A stretch of 64,000 nt of DNA from positions 71,331,290 through 71,395,289 of the forward strand of contig CM075649.1 in NCBI GenBank assembly GCA_037953625.1. Direction: 5' to 3'. A program made the position numbers and the translations under genes. Shown here piece after piece: positions 1-14,800 of the stretch. The DNA is from Crotalaria pallida. Lineage: Eukaryota; Streptophyta; Magnoliopsida; Fabales; Fabaceae. The first letter of the stretch is position 1; the number at the start of each line of letters is the position of its first letter. Below the pieces are notes generated by a model. The model was not told the origin of the DNA. It saw only the letters and a list, made by a program, of their open reading frames with translations, and made no database searches.

Positions 1-1774
1 AGGTTCTTATATGTCCTAATATACATGGCTAGACGATTCTAAACCTTTAAAATACTCTCTTAACCATTCTACACTTATTAGAGCCGCCAAGGACTCATGC
101 TACATCCTCTACATCCCTTGGGGCACCAATCATTGTTTAGGATCATTCTAAAGGTTCAGATATGTCCTAATACACATGCCTAGACCATTCTAAGTCTTAA
201 GAATACTCTCTTAACCATTCTACACTTGTTAAAGCCTCCAATGACCCATGATTCACCCTCTAAGTTCCTAGGGGAACCAAGCATAGTTTAGGATCATACT
301 GAAGGTTCTTATATGTCCTAATACACATTCCTGGACCATTCTAAGCCTTTAGAATACTCTATTAACCATTCTACACTTGTTAGAGCCTCCAACGGCTCAT
401 GCTACATCCTCTACGTCCCATGGGGCACCAAGCATTGTTTACGAACATTCTAAAGGTTCTTATATGTCCTAATACATATTCCTAGACAATTGTAAGCCTT
501 TAGAATACTCTATTAACCATTCTACACTTGTTAGAGCCTCCAAGGACTCATTCTACATCCTCTTTGTCCCTTGGGGCACCAAGCATTTTTTAGGATCATT
601 CTAAAGGTTCTTATATGTCCTAATATACATGGCTAGACGATTCTAAACCTTTAAAATACTCTCTTAACCATTCTACACTTGTTAGAGCCGCCAAGGACTC
701 ATGCTACATCCTCTACATCCCTTGGGGCACCAATCATTGTTTAGGATCATTCTAATACACATGCCTAGACCATTCTAAGTCTTAAGAATACTCTCTTAAC
801 CATTCTACACTTGTTAAAGCCTCCAATGACCCATGATTCACCCTCTAAGTTCCTAGGGGAACCAAGCATAGTTTAAGATCATTCTGAAGGTTCTTATATG
901 TCCTAATACACATTCCTGGACCATTCTAAGCCTTTAGAATACTCTATTAACCATTCTACACTTGTTAGAGCCTCCAACGACTCATGCTACATCCTCTACG
1001 TCCCATGGGGCACCAAGCATCGTTTACGATCATTCTAAAGGTTCTTATATGTCCTAGTACATATTCCTAGACAATTGTAAGCCTTTAGAATACTCTATTA
1101 ACCATTCTACACTTGTTAGAGCCTCCAAGGACTCATTCTACATCCTCTTTGTCCCTTGGGGCACCAAGCATTTTTTAGGATCATTCTAAAGGTTCTTATA
1201 TGTCCTAATATACATGGCTAGACGATTCTAAACCTTTAAAATACTCTCTTAACCATTCTACACTTGTTAGAGCCGCCAAGGACTCATGCTACATCCTCTA
1301 CATCCCTTGGGGCACCAATCATTGTTTAGGATCATTCTAATACACATGCCTAGACCATTCTAAGTCTTAAGAATACTCTCTTAACCATTCTACACTTGTT
1401 AAAGCCTCCAATGACCCATGATTCACCCTCTAAGTTCCTAGGGGAACCAAGCATAGTTTAAGATCATTCTGAAGGTTCTTATATGTCCTAATACACATTC
1501 CTGGACCATTCTAAGCCTTTAGAATACTCTATTAACCATTCTACACTTGTTAGAGCCTCCAACGACTCATGCTACATCCTCTACGTCCCATGGGGCACCA
1601 AGCATCGTTTACGATCATTCTAAAGGTTCTTATATGTCCTAGTACATATTCCTAGACAATTGTAAGCCTTTAGAATACTCTATTAACCATTCTACACTTG
1701 TTAGAGCCTCCAAGGACTCATTCTACATCCTCTTTGTCCCTTGGGGCACCAAGCAATTTTTAGGATCAATCTAA
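1..1774. repeat. Triplicated four-monomer higher-order block
   Basis: Three consecutive, nearly identical tetramers begin at 1, 605 and 1190, and a fourth, more diverged one starts at 1775. The first is 604 bp (4 x 151). The second and third are 585 bp because both lack the same 19 bp, with junctions near 752-755 and 1337-1340. The shared deletion shows that copy 2 gave rise to copy 3, or the reverse, by tandem duplication. Confidence 0.9.
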
Positions 1775-2033
1775 AGGTTCTTATATGTCCTAATATACAT
1801 GGCTAGATGATTCTAAACCTTTAAAAATACTCTCTTAACCTTTCTACACTTGTTAGTGTCTCCAAGGACTCATGCTACATCCTCTACGTCCCTTGGGGCA
1901 CCAAGCATTGTTTAGGATCATTCTAAAGGTTCTTATATGTCCTAATATACATGTCTAGACGATTCTAACCTTTAAAATACTCTCTTAACCATCCTACACT
2001 TGTTAGAGCCTCCAAGGACTCATGCTACATCCT

Positions 2034-2640
2034 CTACATCCCTTGGGGCACCAATCATTGTTTAGGATCATTCTAAAGGTTCAAATATGTCCTAATACAC
2101 ATGCCTAGACCATTCTAAGTCTTTAGAATACTCTCTTAACCATTCTACACTTGTTAAAGCCTCCAAGGACCCATGATTCACCCTCTATGTTCCTAGGGGA
2201 ACCAAGCATAGTTTAGGATCATTCTGAAGGTTCTTAAATGTCCTAATACACATTCCTAGACCATTTTAAGCCTTTAGAATACTCTATTAACCATTCTACA
2301 CTTGTTAGAGCCTCCAAGGACTCATGCTACATCCTCTACATCCCTTGGGGCACCAATCATTGTTTAGGATCATTCTAAAGGTTCAAATATGTCCTAATAC
2401 ACATGCCTAGACCATTCTAAGTCTTTAGAATACTCTCTTAACCATTCTACACTTGTTAAAGCCTCCAAGGACCCATGATTCACCCTCTATGTTCCTAGGG
2501 GAACCAAGCATAGTTTAGGATCATTCTGAAGGTTCTTAAATGTCCTAATACACATTCCTAGACCATTTTAAGCCTTTAGAATACTCTATTAACCATTGTA
2601 CACTTGTTAGAGCCTCCAAGGACTCATGCTACATTCTTTA
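2034..2640. repeat. Tandem dimer duplication (302 bp)
   Basis: A two-monomer segment is repeated almost exactly at an offset of 302 bp; for example, 'ccttggggcaccaatcattg' occurs at 2041 and 2343. Both copies carry 'ggttcaaatatgtcc', 'ctctatgttcctagggg' and 'ggttcttaaatgtcc'. This is a recent local duplication inside the satellite array. Confidence 0.85.
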
Positions 2641-5600
2641 CCTCCATTGGGACACCAAGCTTTGTTTAGGATCATTCTAAAGGTTTTTATATGCCCTAAT
2701 ACACATTCCTAGACGATTCTAAGCCTTTATAATACTCTATTAACCATTCTACACTTGTTAGAGCCTCCAACGACTCATGATTCACCCTCTACGTTCCTAG
2801 GGGAACCAAGCATAGTTTAGGATAATTCTAAAGGTTTTTATAAGTCCTAATACAAATGCCTAGACCAGTCTAAGCCTTTAGAATACTCTATTAACCATTC
2901 TACACTTGTTATAGCCTCCTAGGACTCATGCTACATCCTCTACGTCCCATGGGGCACCAAGAATTGATTACGATCATTCTAAAGGTTCTTGTATGTCCAA
3001 GTACACATTCCTAGACCTTTCTAAGCCTTTACAATACTTTTTTAACCATTCTACACTTGTTAGAGCCTCCAAGGACTCATGCTACATCCTCTACGTTGCT
3101 TGGCGCACCAAGCATTGTTTAGGATCGTTCTAAAGGTTCTTATATGTCTTAACACGTATTCCTAGACAATACAAAGCCTTTAGAATACTCTATTAACCAT
3201 TCTACACTTGTTAGAGCATCCAAGGACTCATGTTACATCCTCTACGTCCCTTGGGGCACCAAGCTTTGTTTCGGATCATTCTATAGGTTCTTATATGTCC
3301 TAATACATATGCCTAGACCATTCTCAGCCTTTAGAATACCCTATTAACCATTCTACACTTGCTAGAGCCTCCAAGGACTCATTCTACATCCTCTTTATCC
3401 ATTGGGGCACCAATCATTGTTTAGGATCATTCTAAAGGTTCAGATATGTCCTAATACACATGCCTAGACCATTCTAAGTCTTAAGAATACTCTCTTAACC
3501 ATTCTACACTTTTTAAAGCCTCAAATGACCCATGATTCACCCTCTAAGTTCCTAGGGGAACCAAGCATAGTTTAGGATCATTCTGAAGGTTCTTATATGT
3601 CCTAATACACATTCCTGGACCATTCTAAGCCTTTAGAATACTCTATTAACCATTCTACACTTGTTACAGCCTCCAAGGACTCATGCTACATCCTCTACAT
3701 CCCTTGGGGCACCAAGCATTGTTTAGGATCATTCTGAAGGTTCTTATATGTCCTAATACACATTCCTTGACCATACTATGCCTTTCGAATACTCTATTAA
3801 CCTTTCTACACTTTTTAGAGCCTCCAACGACTGATGCTACATCCTCTACGTCTCCTGGGGTACCAAGCATTGTTTAGGATCATTCTAAAGGTTCTTATAT
3901 GTCCTAATACATATTCCTAGACAATACTAAGCCTTTTAGAATACTCTATTAACCATTCTACACTTGTTAGAGCCTCCAAGGATTCATTCTACATCCTCTT
4001 TGTCCCTTGGGGCACCAAGCGTTGTTTAGGATCATTCTCAAGGTTCTTATATGTCCTAATATACATGGCTAGACGATTCTAAACCTTTAAAATACTCTCT
4101 TAACCATTCTACACTTGTTAGAGCCACCAATGACTCATGCTAAATCCTCTACTTCCCTTGGGGCACCAATCATTGTTTAGGATCATTCTAAAGGTTCATA
4201 TGTCCTAAAACACATGCCTAGACCATTCTAAGTCTTAAGAATACTCTCTTAACCATTCTACACTTGTTAAAGCCTCCAATGACCCATGATTCACCCTCTA
4301 AGTTCCTAGGGGAACCAAGCATAGTTTAGGATCATTCTGAAGGTTCTTATATGTCCTAATACACATTCCTGGACCATTCTAAGCCTTTAGAATACTCTAT
4401 TACCCATTCAACACTTGTTAGAGCCTCCAACGACTCATGCTACATCCTCTATGTCCCATGGGGCACCAAGCATTCTTTACGATCATTCTAAAGGTTCTTA
4501 TATGTCCTCATACATATTCCTAGACAATTGTAAGCCTTTAGAATACTCTATTAACCATTCTACACTTGTTAGAGCCACCAAGGACTGATGATTCACCCTC
4601 TACGTCCCATGGGGCACCAAGCATTGTTTACGATCATTCTAAAGGTTCTTGTATGTCCTAATACATATTCCTAGACAATACTAAGCATTTAGAATACTCT
4701 ATTAACCATTCTACACTTGTTAGAGCCTCCAAGGACTCATTCTACATCCTCTTTGTCCCTTGGGGAACCAAGCATTGTTTAGGAACATTCTAAAGGTTCT
4801 TATATGTCCTAATATACATGGCTAGACGATTCTAAACCTTTAAAATACTCTCTTAACCTTTCTACACTTGTTAGAGCCTCCAAGGACTCATGGTACATCC
4901 TCTACGTCCCTTGGCGCACCAAGCATTGTTTATGATAATTCTAAAGGTTCTTATATGTCTTAATACAAATGCCTAGACCATTCGAAGCCTTTAGAATACT
5001 CTATTAAGCATTCTACACTTGTTAGAGCCTCCTAGGACTAATGCTACATCCTCTACGTCCCATGGGGCACCAAGAATTGATTACGATCATTCTAAAGGTT
5101 CTTGTATGTCCAAATACACATTCCTAGACCATTCTAAGCCTTTACAATACTTTTTTAACCATTCTACACTTGTTAGAGCCTCCAAGGACTCATGCTACAT
5201 CCTCTATGTCGCTTGGCGCACCAAGCATTGTTTAGGATCATTCAAAAGGTTCTTATATGATTTAATACATATTGCTAGACAATACTAAGCCTTTAGAATA
5301 CTCTATTAACCATTCTACACTTGTTAGAGCATCCAAGGACTCATGTTACATCCTCTACGTCCCTTGGGACACCAAGCATTGTTTAGAATCATTCAAATGG
5401 TTCTTATATGTCCTGATATACATTCCTAGACCATTCTAAGCCTTTAGAATACTCTATTAACCATTCTACACTTGTTAGAGCCACCAACGACTCATGCTAC
5501 ATTCTCTACGTCCCATGGGGCACCAAGCATTGTTTACGATCATTCTAAAGGTTCTTATATGTCATAATACATATTCCTAGACAATACTAAGCCTTTAGAA

Positions 5601-6974
5601 TACTCTATTCACCATTCTACACTTGTTAGAGCCTTCAAGGACTCTTTATACATCCTCTTTGTCCCTTGGGGCACCAAGCATTGTTTAGGAACATTCTAAA
5701 GGTTCTTATATGTCCTAATATACATTCCTAGACAATACTAAGCCTTTAGAATACTCTCTTAACCATTCTACACTTGTTAGAGCCTCCAAGGACTCATGCT
5801 ACATGCTCTACGTCCCTTGGCGCACCAAGCATTGTTTAGGATAATTCTAAAGGTTCTTATATGTCTTAATACAAATGCCTAGACCATTCTAAGCCTTTAT
5901 AATACTCTATTAACCATTCTACACTTTTTAGAGCCTCGAACGACGCATGCTACATCCTCTACGTCCCTTGGGGCACCAAGCATTGTTTAGGATCATTCTA
6001 AAGGTTCTTATATGTCCTAATACACATGCCTAGACCATTCTAAGTCTTTAGAATACCCTCTTAACCATTATACACTTGTTAAAGCCTCCAAGGACACATG
6101 ATTCACCCTCTACGTTCCTAGGGGAACCAAGCATAGTTTAGGATCATTCTGAAGGTTCTTATATGTCCTAATACACATTCGTAGACCATTGTAAGCCTTT
6201 AGAATACTCTATTAACCATTCTACACTTGTTAGAGCCTCCAACGACTCATGCTACATCCTCTACGTCCCATGGGGCACCAAGCATTGTTTACGATCATTC
6301 TAAATGTTCTTATATGTCCTAATACATATTCCTAGACAATACTAAGCCTTTAGAATACTCTATTAACCATTCTACACTTGTTAGAGCCTCCAAGGACTCA
6401 TTCTACATCCTCTTTGTCCCTTGGGGCACCAAGCATTGTTTAGGATCATTCTAAAGGTTCTTATATGTCCTAATATACATGGCTAGACGATTCTAAACCT
6501 TTAAAATACTCACTTAACCATTCTACACTTGTTAGAGCCGCCAAGGACTCATGCTACATCCTCTACATCCCTTGGGGCACCAATCATTATTTCGGATCAT
6601 TCTAAAGGTTCAGATATGTCCTAATACACATGCCTAGACCATTCTAAGTCTTAAGAATACTCTCTTAACCATTCTACACTTGTTAAAGCCTCCAATGACC
6701 CATGATTCACCCTCTAAGTTCCTAGGGGAACCAAGCATAGTTTAGGATCATTCTGAAGGTTCTTATATGTCCTAGTACACATTCCTGGACCATTCTAAGC
6801 CTTTAGAATACTCTATTAACCATTCTACACTTGTTAGAGCATCCAACGACTCATGCTACATCCTCTACGTCCCATGGGGCACCAAACATTGTTTACGATC
6901 ATTCTAAAGGTTCTTATATGTCCTAATACAAATTCCTAGACAATTGTAAGCCTTTAAAATACTCTCTTAATCAT

Positions 6975-9900
6975 TCTACACTTGTTAGAGCCTCCAAGGA
7001 CTCATGCTACATCCTCTTTGTCCCTTGGGGCACCATGCATTGTTTAGGATCATTCTAAAGGTTCTTATATGTCCTAATATACATGGCTAGACGATTCTAA
7101 ACCTTTAAAATACTCTCTTAACCATTCTACACTTGTTAGAGCCTCCAAGGACTCATGCTACATCCTCTACATCCCTTGGGGCACCAATCATTGTTTAGGA
7201 TCATTCTAAAGGTTCAAATATGTCCTAATACACATGCCTAGACCATTCTAAGTCTTTAGAATACTCTCTTAACCATTCTACACTTGTTAAAGCCTCCAAG
7301 GACCCATGATTCACCCTCTACGTTCCTAGGGGAACCAAGCATAGTTTAGGATCATTCTGAAGGTTCTTATATGTCCTAATACACATTCGTAGACCATTTT
7401 AAGCCTTTAGAATACTTTATTAACCATTCTACACTTGTTAGAGCCTCCAAGGACTCATGCTACATTCTTTACCTCCATTGGGACACCAAGCTTTGTTTAG
7501 GATCAATCTAAAGGTTCTTCTATGCCCTAATACACATTCCTAGACGATTCTAAGCCTTTATAATACTCTTAACCATTCTACACTTGTTAGAGCTTCCAAC
7601 GACTCATGATTCACCCTCTACGTTCCTAGGGGAACCAAGCATACTTTAGGATAATTCTAAAGGTTTTTATAAGTCCTAATACAAATGCCTAGACCAGTCT
7701 AAGCCTTTAGAATACTCTATTAATCATTCTACACTTGTTATAGCCTCCTAGGACTCATGCTATATCCTCTACGTCCCATGGGGCACCAAGAATTGTTTAC
7801 GATCATTCTAAAGGTTCTTGAATGTCATAATACACATTCCTAGACCATTCTAAGCCTTTACAATACTTTTTTAACCATTCTACACTCTTTAGAGCCTCCA
7901 AGGACTCATGCTACATCCTCTACGTTGCTTGGCGCACCAAGCATTGTTTAGGATCGTTCTAAAGGTTCTTATATGTCTTAATACATATTCCTAGACAATA
8001 CTAAGCTTTTAGAATACTCTATTAACCACTCTACACTTGTTAGAGCATCCAAGGACTCATGATACATCCTCTACGTCCCTTGGGGCACCTAGCTTTGTTT
8101 AGGATCATTCTAAAGGTTCTTATATGTCCTAATACACATGCCTAGACCATTCTCAGCCTTTAGAATACTCTATTAACAATTCTACACTTGCTAGAGCCTC
8201 CAAGGACTCATTCTACATCCTCTTTGTCCCTTGGGGCACCAAGCATTGTTTGGGATCATTCTAAAGGTTCTTATATGTCCTAATACACATGCCTAGACGA
8301 TTCTAAGCCTTTAAAATACTCTCTTAACCATTCTACACTTGTTAGAGCCTCCAAGGACTCATGCTACATCCTCTACGTCCCTTGGGGCACTATGCATTGT
8401 ATAGGATCATTCTGAAGGTTCCTATATGTCCTAATATACATTCCTTGACCATTATATGTCTTTCGAATACTCTATTAACCTTTCTACACTTGTTAGAGCC
8501 TCCAAGGACTCATGCTACATCCTCTACGTCCCTTGGGGCACCAAGCATTGTTTAGGATTATTCTGAAGGTTCTTATATGTCCTTATACACACTCCTTCAC
8601 CATTCTATGCCTTTGGAATACTCTATTAACCATTCTACAGTTGTTAGAGCCTCCAAGGACTCATGCTACATCCTCTACGTCCCTTGGGGCACCAAGCATT
8701 GTTTAGGATCATTCTAAAGGTTCTTATATGTCCTAATACACATTCCTAGACCATTCTAAGCCTTTAGAATACTCTATTAACCATTCTACACTTTTTAGAG
8801 CCTCCAACGACTCATGCTACATCCTCTACGTCCCATGGGGCACCAAGCATTGTTTACGATCATTCTAAATGTTCTTATATATCCTAATACATATTCCTAG
8901 ACAATACTAAGCCTTTAGAATACTCTATTAACCATTCTACACTTGTTAGAGCATCCAAGGACTCATGTTACATCCTCTACGTCCCTTGGGGCACCAAGAT
9001 TTATTTAGTTACATTCTAAAGGTGCTTATATGTCCTAATACACATGCCTAGACCATTCTCAGCCTTTAGAATACTCTATTAACCATTCTACACTTGCTAG
9101 AGCCTCCAAGGACTCATTCTACATCCTCTTTGTCCCTTGGGGCACCAAGCATTGTTTAGGATCATTCTAAAGGTTCTTATATGTCCTAATACACTTGCCT
9201 TGAGGATTCTAAGCCTTTAAAATACTCTCGTAACCATTCTACACTTGTTAGAGCCTCCAAGGACTCATGCTACATCCTCTACGTCCCTTGGGGCATTAAG
9301 CATTGTTTAGGATCATTCTGAAGGTTCTTATATGTCCTTACACACATTCCTTGACTATTCTATGCCTTTCGAATACTCTATTATCCTTTCTACACTTGTT
9401 AGAGCCTCCAAGGACTCATGCTACATCCTTTACGTCCCTTGGGGTACCAAGCATTGTTTAGGATCATTCTAAAGGTTCTTATATGTCCTAATACACATTC
9501 CTAGACCATTCTAAGCCTTTAGAATACTCTATTAACCATTCTACACTTTTTAGAGCCTCCAACGACTCATGCTACATCCTCTACGTCCCTTGGGGCACCA
9601 AGCATTTTTACGATCATTCTAAAGTTTCTTATATGTCCTAATAAACATGCCTAGACTATTCTAAGCCTTTAGAATACTCTATTAATCACTCTACACTTGT
9701 TAGAGCCTCCAAGGACTCATGATACATCCTTTACGTTCCTTAGGGCACCAAGAATTGTTTAGGATCATTCTAAAGGTTCTTATATGTCCGAATACACATT
9801 CCTAGACTATTCTAAGCCTTTAGAATACTCTCTTAACCAATCTACACTTGTTAGAACCTCCAAGGACTAATGCTACTTCCTTTACGTCCCTTGGGGCAGC

Positions 9901-11145
9901 AAGCAGTGTTTAGGATCATTCTAAAGGTTCTTATATGTCCTAATACACTTGCCTAGACCTTTCTAAGTTTTTCGAATACTCTCTTAACCATTCTACAATT
10001 ATTAGAGCCTCCAAGGACTTATGATTCACCATCTACGTTTCTTGTGGAACCACGCATAGTTTAGGATCATTCTGAAGGTTCTTATATGTCCTAATACACA
10101 TTCCTTGACCATTATATGCCTTTAGAATACTCTATTAACCATTCTACACTTGTTAGAGCCTCCAAGGAGTCATGCTACATCCTTTAAGTCCCTTGGGGCA
10201 CCAAGCATTGTTTAGGATCATTCTAAAGGTTCTGATATGTCCTAATACACATTCCTTCACCATTCTATGCCTTTGGAATACTCTATTGACCATTCTACAC
10301 TTGTTAGAGCCTCCAAGGACTCATGCTACATCCTCTACGTCTCTTGGGGTACCAAGCGTTGTTTAGGATCATTCTAAAGGTTCTTGTATGTCCTAATATA
10401 CATGGCTAGACGATTCTATACCTTTAAAATACTCTCTCAACCATTCTACACTTGTTAGATCCTCCAAGGAGTCATGCTACATCCTCTACGTCCCTTGGGG
10501 AACCAAGCATTGTTTAGGATCATTCTAAAGGTTCTTATATGTCCTAATACACATGCCTAGACCATTCTAAGTCTTTAGAATACCCTCTTAACCATTATAC
10601 ACTTGTTAAAGCCTCCAAGGACACATGATTCACCCTCTACGTTCCTAGGGGAACCAAGCATTGTTTAGGATCATTCTGAAGGTTCTTATATGTCCTAATA
10701 CACATTCCTAGACCATTGTAAGCCTTTAGAATACTCTATTAACCATTCTACACTTGTTAGAGCCTCCAACGACTCATGCTACATCCTCTACGTCCCATGG
10801 GGCACCAAGCATTGTTTACGATCATTCTAAATGTTCTTATATGTCCTAATACATATTCCTAGACAATACTAAGCCTTTAGAATACTCTATTAACCATTCT
10901 ACACTTGTTAGAGCCTCCAAGGACTCATTCTACATCCTCTTTGTCCCTTGGGGCACCAAGCATTGTTTAGGATCATTCTAAAGGTTCTTATATGTCCTAA
11001 TATACATGGCTAGACGATTCTAAAAATTTAAAATACTCACTTAACCATTCTACACTTGTTAGAGCCGCCAAGGACTCATGCAACATCCTCTACATCCCTT
11101 GGGGCACCAATCATTGTTTCAGATCATTCTAAAGGTTCAGATATG
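6975..11145. repeat. Satellite block duplication, copy A
   Basis: This block matches copy B (about 11804-15825) at a constant offset of 4829 bp from about 6975 to 10310. Shared diagnostic variants include 'caccatgcat' (7031 and 11860), 'ggggcactatgcattgt' and 'ggggcattaagcattg'. After one extra monomer in copy A (about 10310-10460) the match continues at an offset of 4679 bp up to about 11145. Edges are approximate because the whole array is similar. Confidence 0.8.
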
Positions 11146-11803
11146 TCCTAATACACATGCCTAGACCATTCTAAGTCTTAAGAATACTCTCTTAACCATT
11201 CTACACTTGTTAAAGCCTCCAATGACCCATGATTCACCCTCTAAGTTCCTAGGGGAACCAAGCATAGTTTAGGTTCATTCTGAAGGTTCTTATATGTCCT
11301 AGTACACATTCCTGGACCATTCTAAGCCTTTAGAATACTCTATTAACCATTCTACACTTGTTAGAGCCTCCAACGACTCATGCTACATCCTCTACGTCCC
11401 ATGGGGCACCAAACATTGTTTACGATCATTCTAAAGGTTCTTATATGTCCTAATACATATTCCTAGACAATTGTAAGCCTTTAGAATACTCTATTAACCA
11501 TTCTACATTTGTTAGAGCCTCCAAGGACTCATTCTACATCCTCTTTGTCCCTTGGGGCACCAAGAATTTTTTAGGATCAATCTAAAGGTTCTTATATGTC
11601 CTAATATACATGGCTAGACGATTCTAAACCTTTAAAATACTCTCTTAACCATTCTACACTTGTTAGAGCCTCCAAGGACTCATGTTACATCCTCTACGTC
11701 CCTTGGGGAACCAAGCATTGTTTAGGATCATTCTAAAGGTTCTTATATGTCCTTATACACATTCCTTCACAATTCTATGCCTTTGGAATACTCTATTAAC
11801 CAT

Positions 11804-14800
11804 TCTACACTTGTTAGAGCCTCCAAGGACTCATGCTACATCCTCTTTGTCCCTTGGGGCACCATGCATTGTTTAGGATCATTCTAAAGGTTCTTATATG
11901 TCCTAATATACATGGCTAGACGATTCTAAACCTTTAAAATACTCTCTTAACCATTCTACACTTGTTAGAGCCTCCAAGGACTCATGCTACATCCTCTACA
12001 TCCCTTGGGGCACCAATCATTGTTTAGGATCATTCTAAAGGTTCAAATATGTCCTAATACACATGCCTAGACCATTCTAAGTCTTTAGAATACTCTCTTA
12101 ACCATTCTACACTTGTTAAAGCCTCCAAGGACCCATGATTCACCCTCTACATTCCTAGGGGAACCAAGCATAGTTTAGGATCATTTTGAAGGTTCTTATA
12201 TGTCCTAATACACATTCGTAGACCATTTTAAGCCTTTAGAATACTTTATTAACCATTCTACACTTGTTAGAGCCTCCAAGGACTCATGCTACATTCTTTA
12301 CCTCCATTGGGACACCAAGCTTTGTTTAGGATCAATCTAAAGGTTCTTATATGCCCTAATACACATTCCTAGAGGATTCTAAGCCTTTATAATACTCTTA
12401 ACCATTCTACACTTGTTAGAGCTTCCAACGACTCATGATTCACCCTCTACGTTCCTAGGGGAACCAAGCATACTTTAGGATAATTCTAAAGGTTTTTATA
12501 AGTCCTAATACAAATGCCTAGACCAGTCTAAGCATTTAGAATATTCTATTAATCATTCTACACTTGTTATAGCCTCCTAGGACTCATGCTACATCCTCTA
12601 CGTCCCATGGGGCACCAAGAATTGTTTACGATCATTCTAAAGGTTCTTGAATGTCATAATACACATTCCTAGACCATTCTAAGCCTTTACAATACTTTTT
12701 TAACCATTCTACACTCTTTAGAGCCTCCAAGGACTCATGCTACATCCTCTACGTTGCTTGGCGCACCAAGCATTGTTTAGGATCGTTCTAAAGGTTCTTA
12801 TATGTCTTAATACATATTCCTAGACAATACTAAGCTTTTAGAATACTCTATTAACCACTCTACACTTGTTAGAGCATCCAAGGACTCATGTTACATCCTC
12901 TACGTCCCTTGGGGCACCTAGCTTTGTTTAGGATCATTCTAAAGGTTCTTATATGTCCTAATACACATGCCTAGACCATTCTCAGCCTTTAGAATACTCT
13001 ATTAACAATTCTACACTTGCTAGAGCCTCCAAGGACTCATTCTACATCCTCTTTGTCCCTTGGGGCACCAAGCATTGTTTGGGATCATTCTAAAGGTTCT
13101 TATATGTCCTAATACACATGCCTAGACGATTCTAAGCCTTTAAAATACTCTCTTAACCATTCTACACTTGTTAGAGCCTCCAAGGACTCATGCTACATCC
13201 TCTACGTCCCTTGGGGCACTATGCATTGTTTAGGATCATTCTGAAGGTTCTTATATGTCCTAATATACATTCCTTGACCATTATATGTCTTTCGAATACT
13301 CTATTAACCTTTCTACACTTGTTAGAGCCTCCAAGGACTCATGCTACATCCTCTACGTCCCTTGGGGCACCAAGCATTGTTTAGGATCATTCTGAAGGTT
13401 CTTATATGTCCTTATACACATTCCTTCACCATTCTATGCCTTTGGAATACTCTATTAACCATTCTACAGTTGTTAGAGCCTCCAAGGACTCATGCTACAT
13501 CCTCTACGTCCCTTGGGGCACCAAGCATTGTTTAGGATCATTCTAAAGGTTCTTATATGTCCTAATACACATTCCTAGACCATTCTAAGCCTTTAGAATA
13601 CTCTATTAACCATTCTACACTTTTTAGAGCCTCCAACGACTCATGCTACATCCTCTACGTCCCATGGGGCACCAAGCATTGTTTACGATCATTCTAAATG
13701 TTCTTATATATCCTAATACATATTCCTAGACAATACTAAGCCTTTAGAATACTCTATTAACCATTCTACACTTGTTAGAGCATCCAAGGACTCATGTTAC
13801 ATCCTCTACGTCCCTTGGGGCACCAAGATTTATTTAGAATCATTCTAAAGGTGCTTATATGTCCTAATACACATGCCTAGACCATTCTCAGCCTTTAGAA
13901 TACTCTATTAACCATTCTACACTTGCTAGAGCCTCCAAGGACTCATTCTACATCCTCTTTGTCCCTTGGGGCACCAAGCATTGTTTAGGATCATCCTAAA
14001 GGTTCTTATATGTCCTAATACACATGCCTAGAGGATTCTAAGCCTTTAAAATACTCTCGTAACCATTCTACACTTGTTAGAGCCTCCAAGGACTCATGCT
14101 ACATCCTCTACGTCCCTTGGGGCATTAAGCATTGTTTAGGATCATTCTGAAGGTTCTTATATGTCCTTACACACATTCCTTGACCATTCTATGCCTTTCG
14201 AATACTCTATTATCCTTTCTACACTTGTTAGAGCCTCCAAGGACTCATGCTACATCCTTTACGTCCCTTGGGGTACCAAGCATTGTTTAGGATCATTCTA
14301 AAGGTTCTTATATGTCCTAATACACATTCCTAGACCATTCTAAGCCTTTAGAATACTCTATTAACCATTCTACACTTTTTAGAGCCTCCAACGACTCATG
14401 CTACATCCTCTACGTCCCTTGGGGCACCAAGCATTTTTACGATCATTCTAAAGTTTCTTATATGTCCTAATAAACATGCCTAGACTATTCTAAGCCTTTA
14501 GAATACTCTATTAACCACTCTACACTTGTTAGAGCCTCCAAGGACTCATGCTACATCCTTTACGTTCCTTATTGCACCAAGAATTGTTTAGGATCATTCT
14601 AAAGGTTCTTATATGTCCGAATACACATTCCTAGACTATTCTAAGCCTTTAGAATACTCTCTTAACCAATCTACACTTGTTAGAACCTCCAAGGACTAAT
14701 GCTACTTCCTTTACGTCCCTTGGGGCAGCAAGCAGTGTTTGGGATCATTCTAAAGGTTCTTATATGTCCTAATACACTTGCCTAGACCTTTCTAAGTTTT

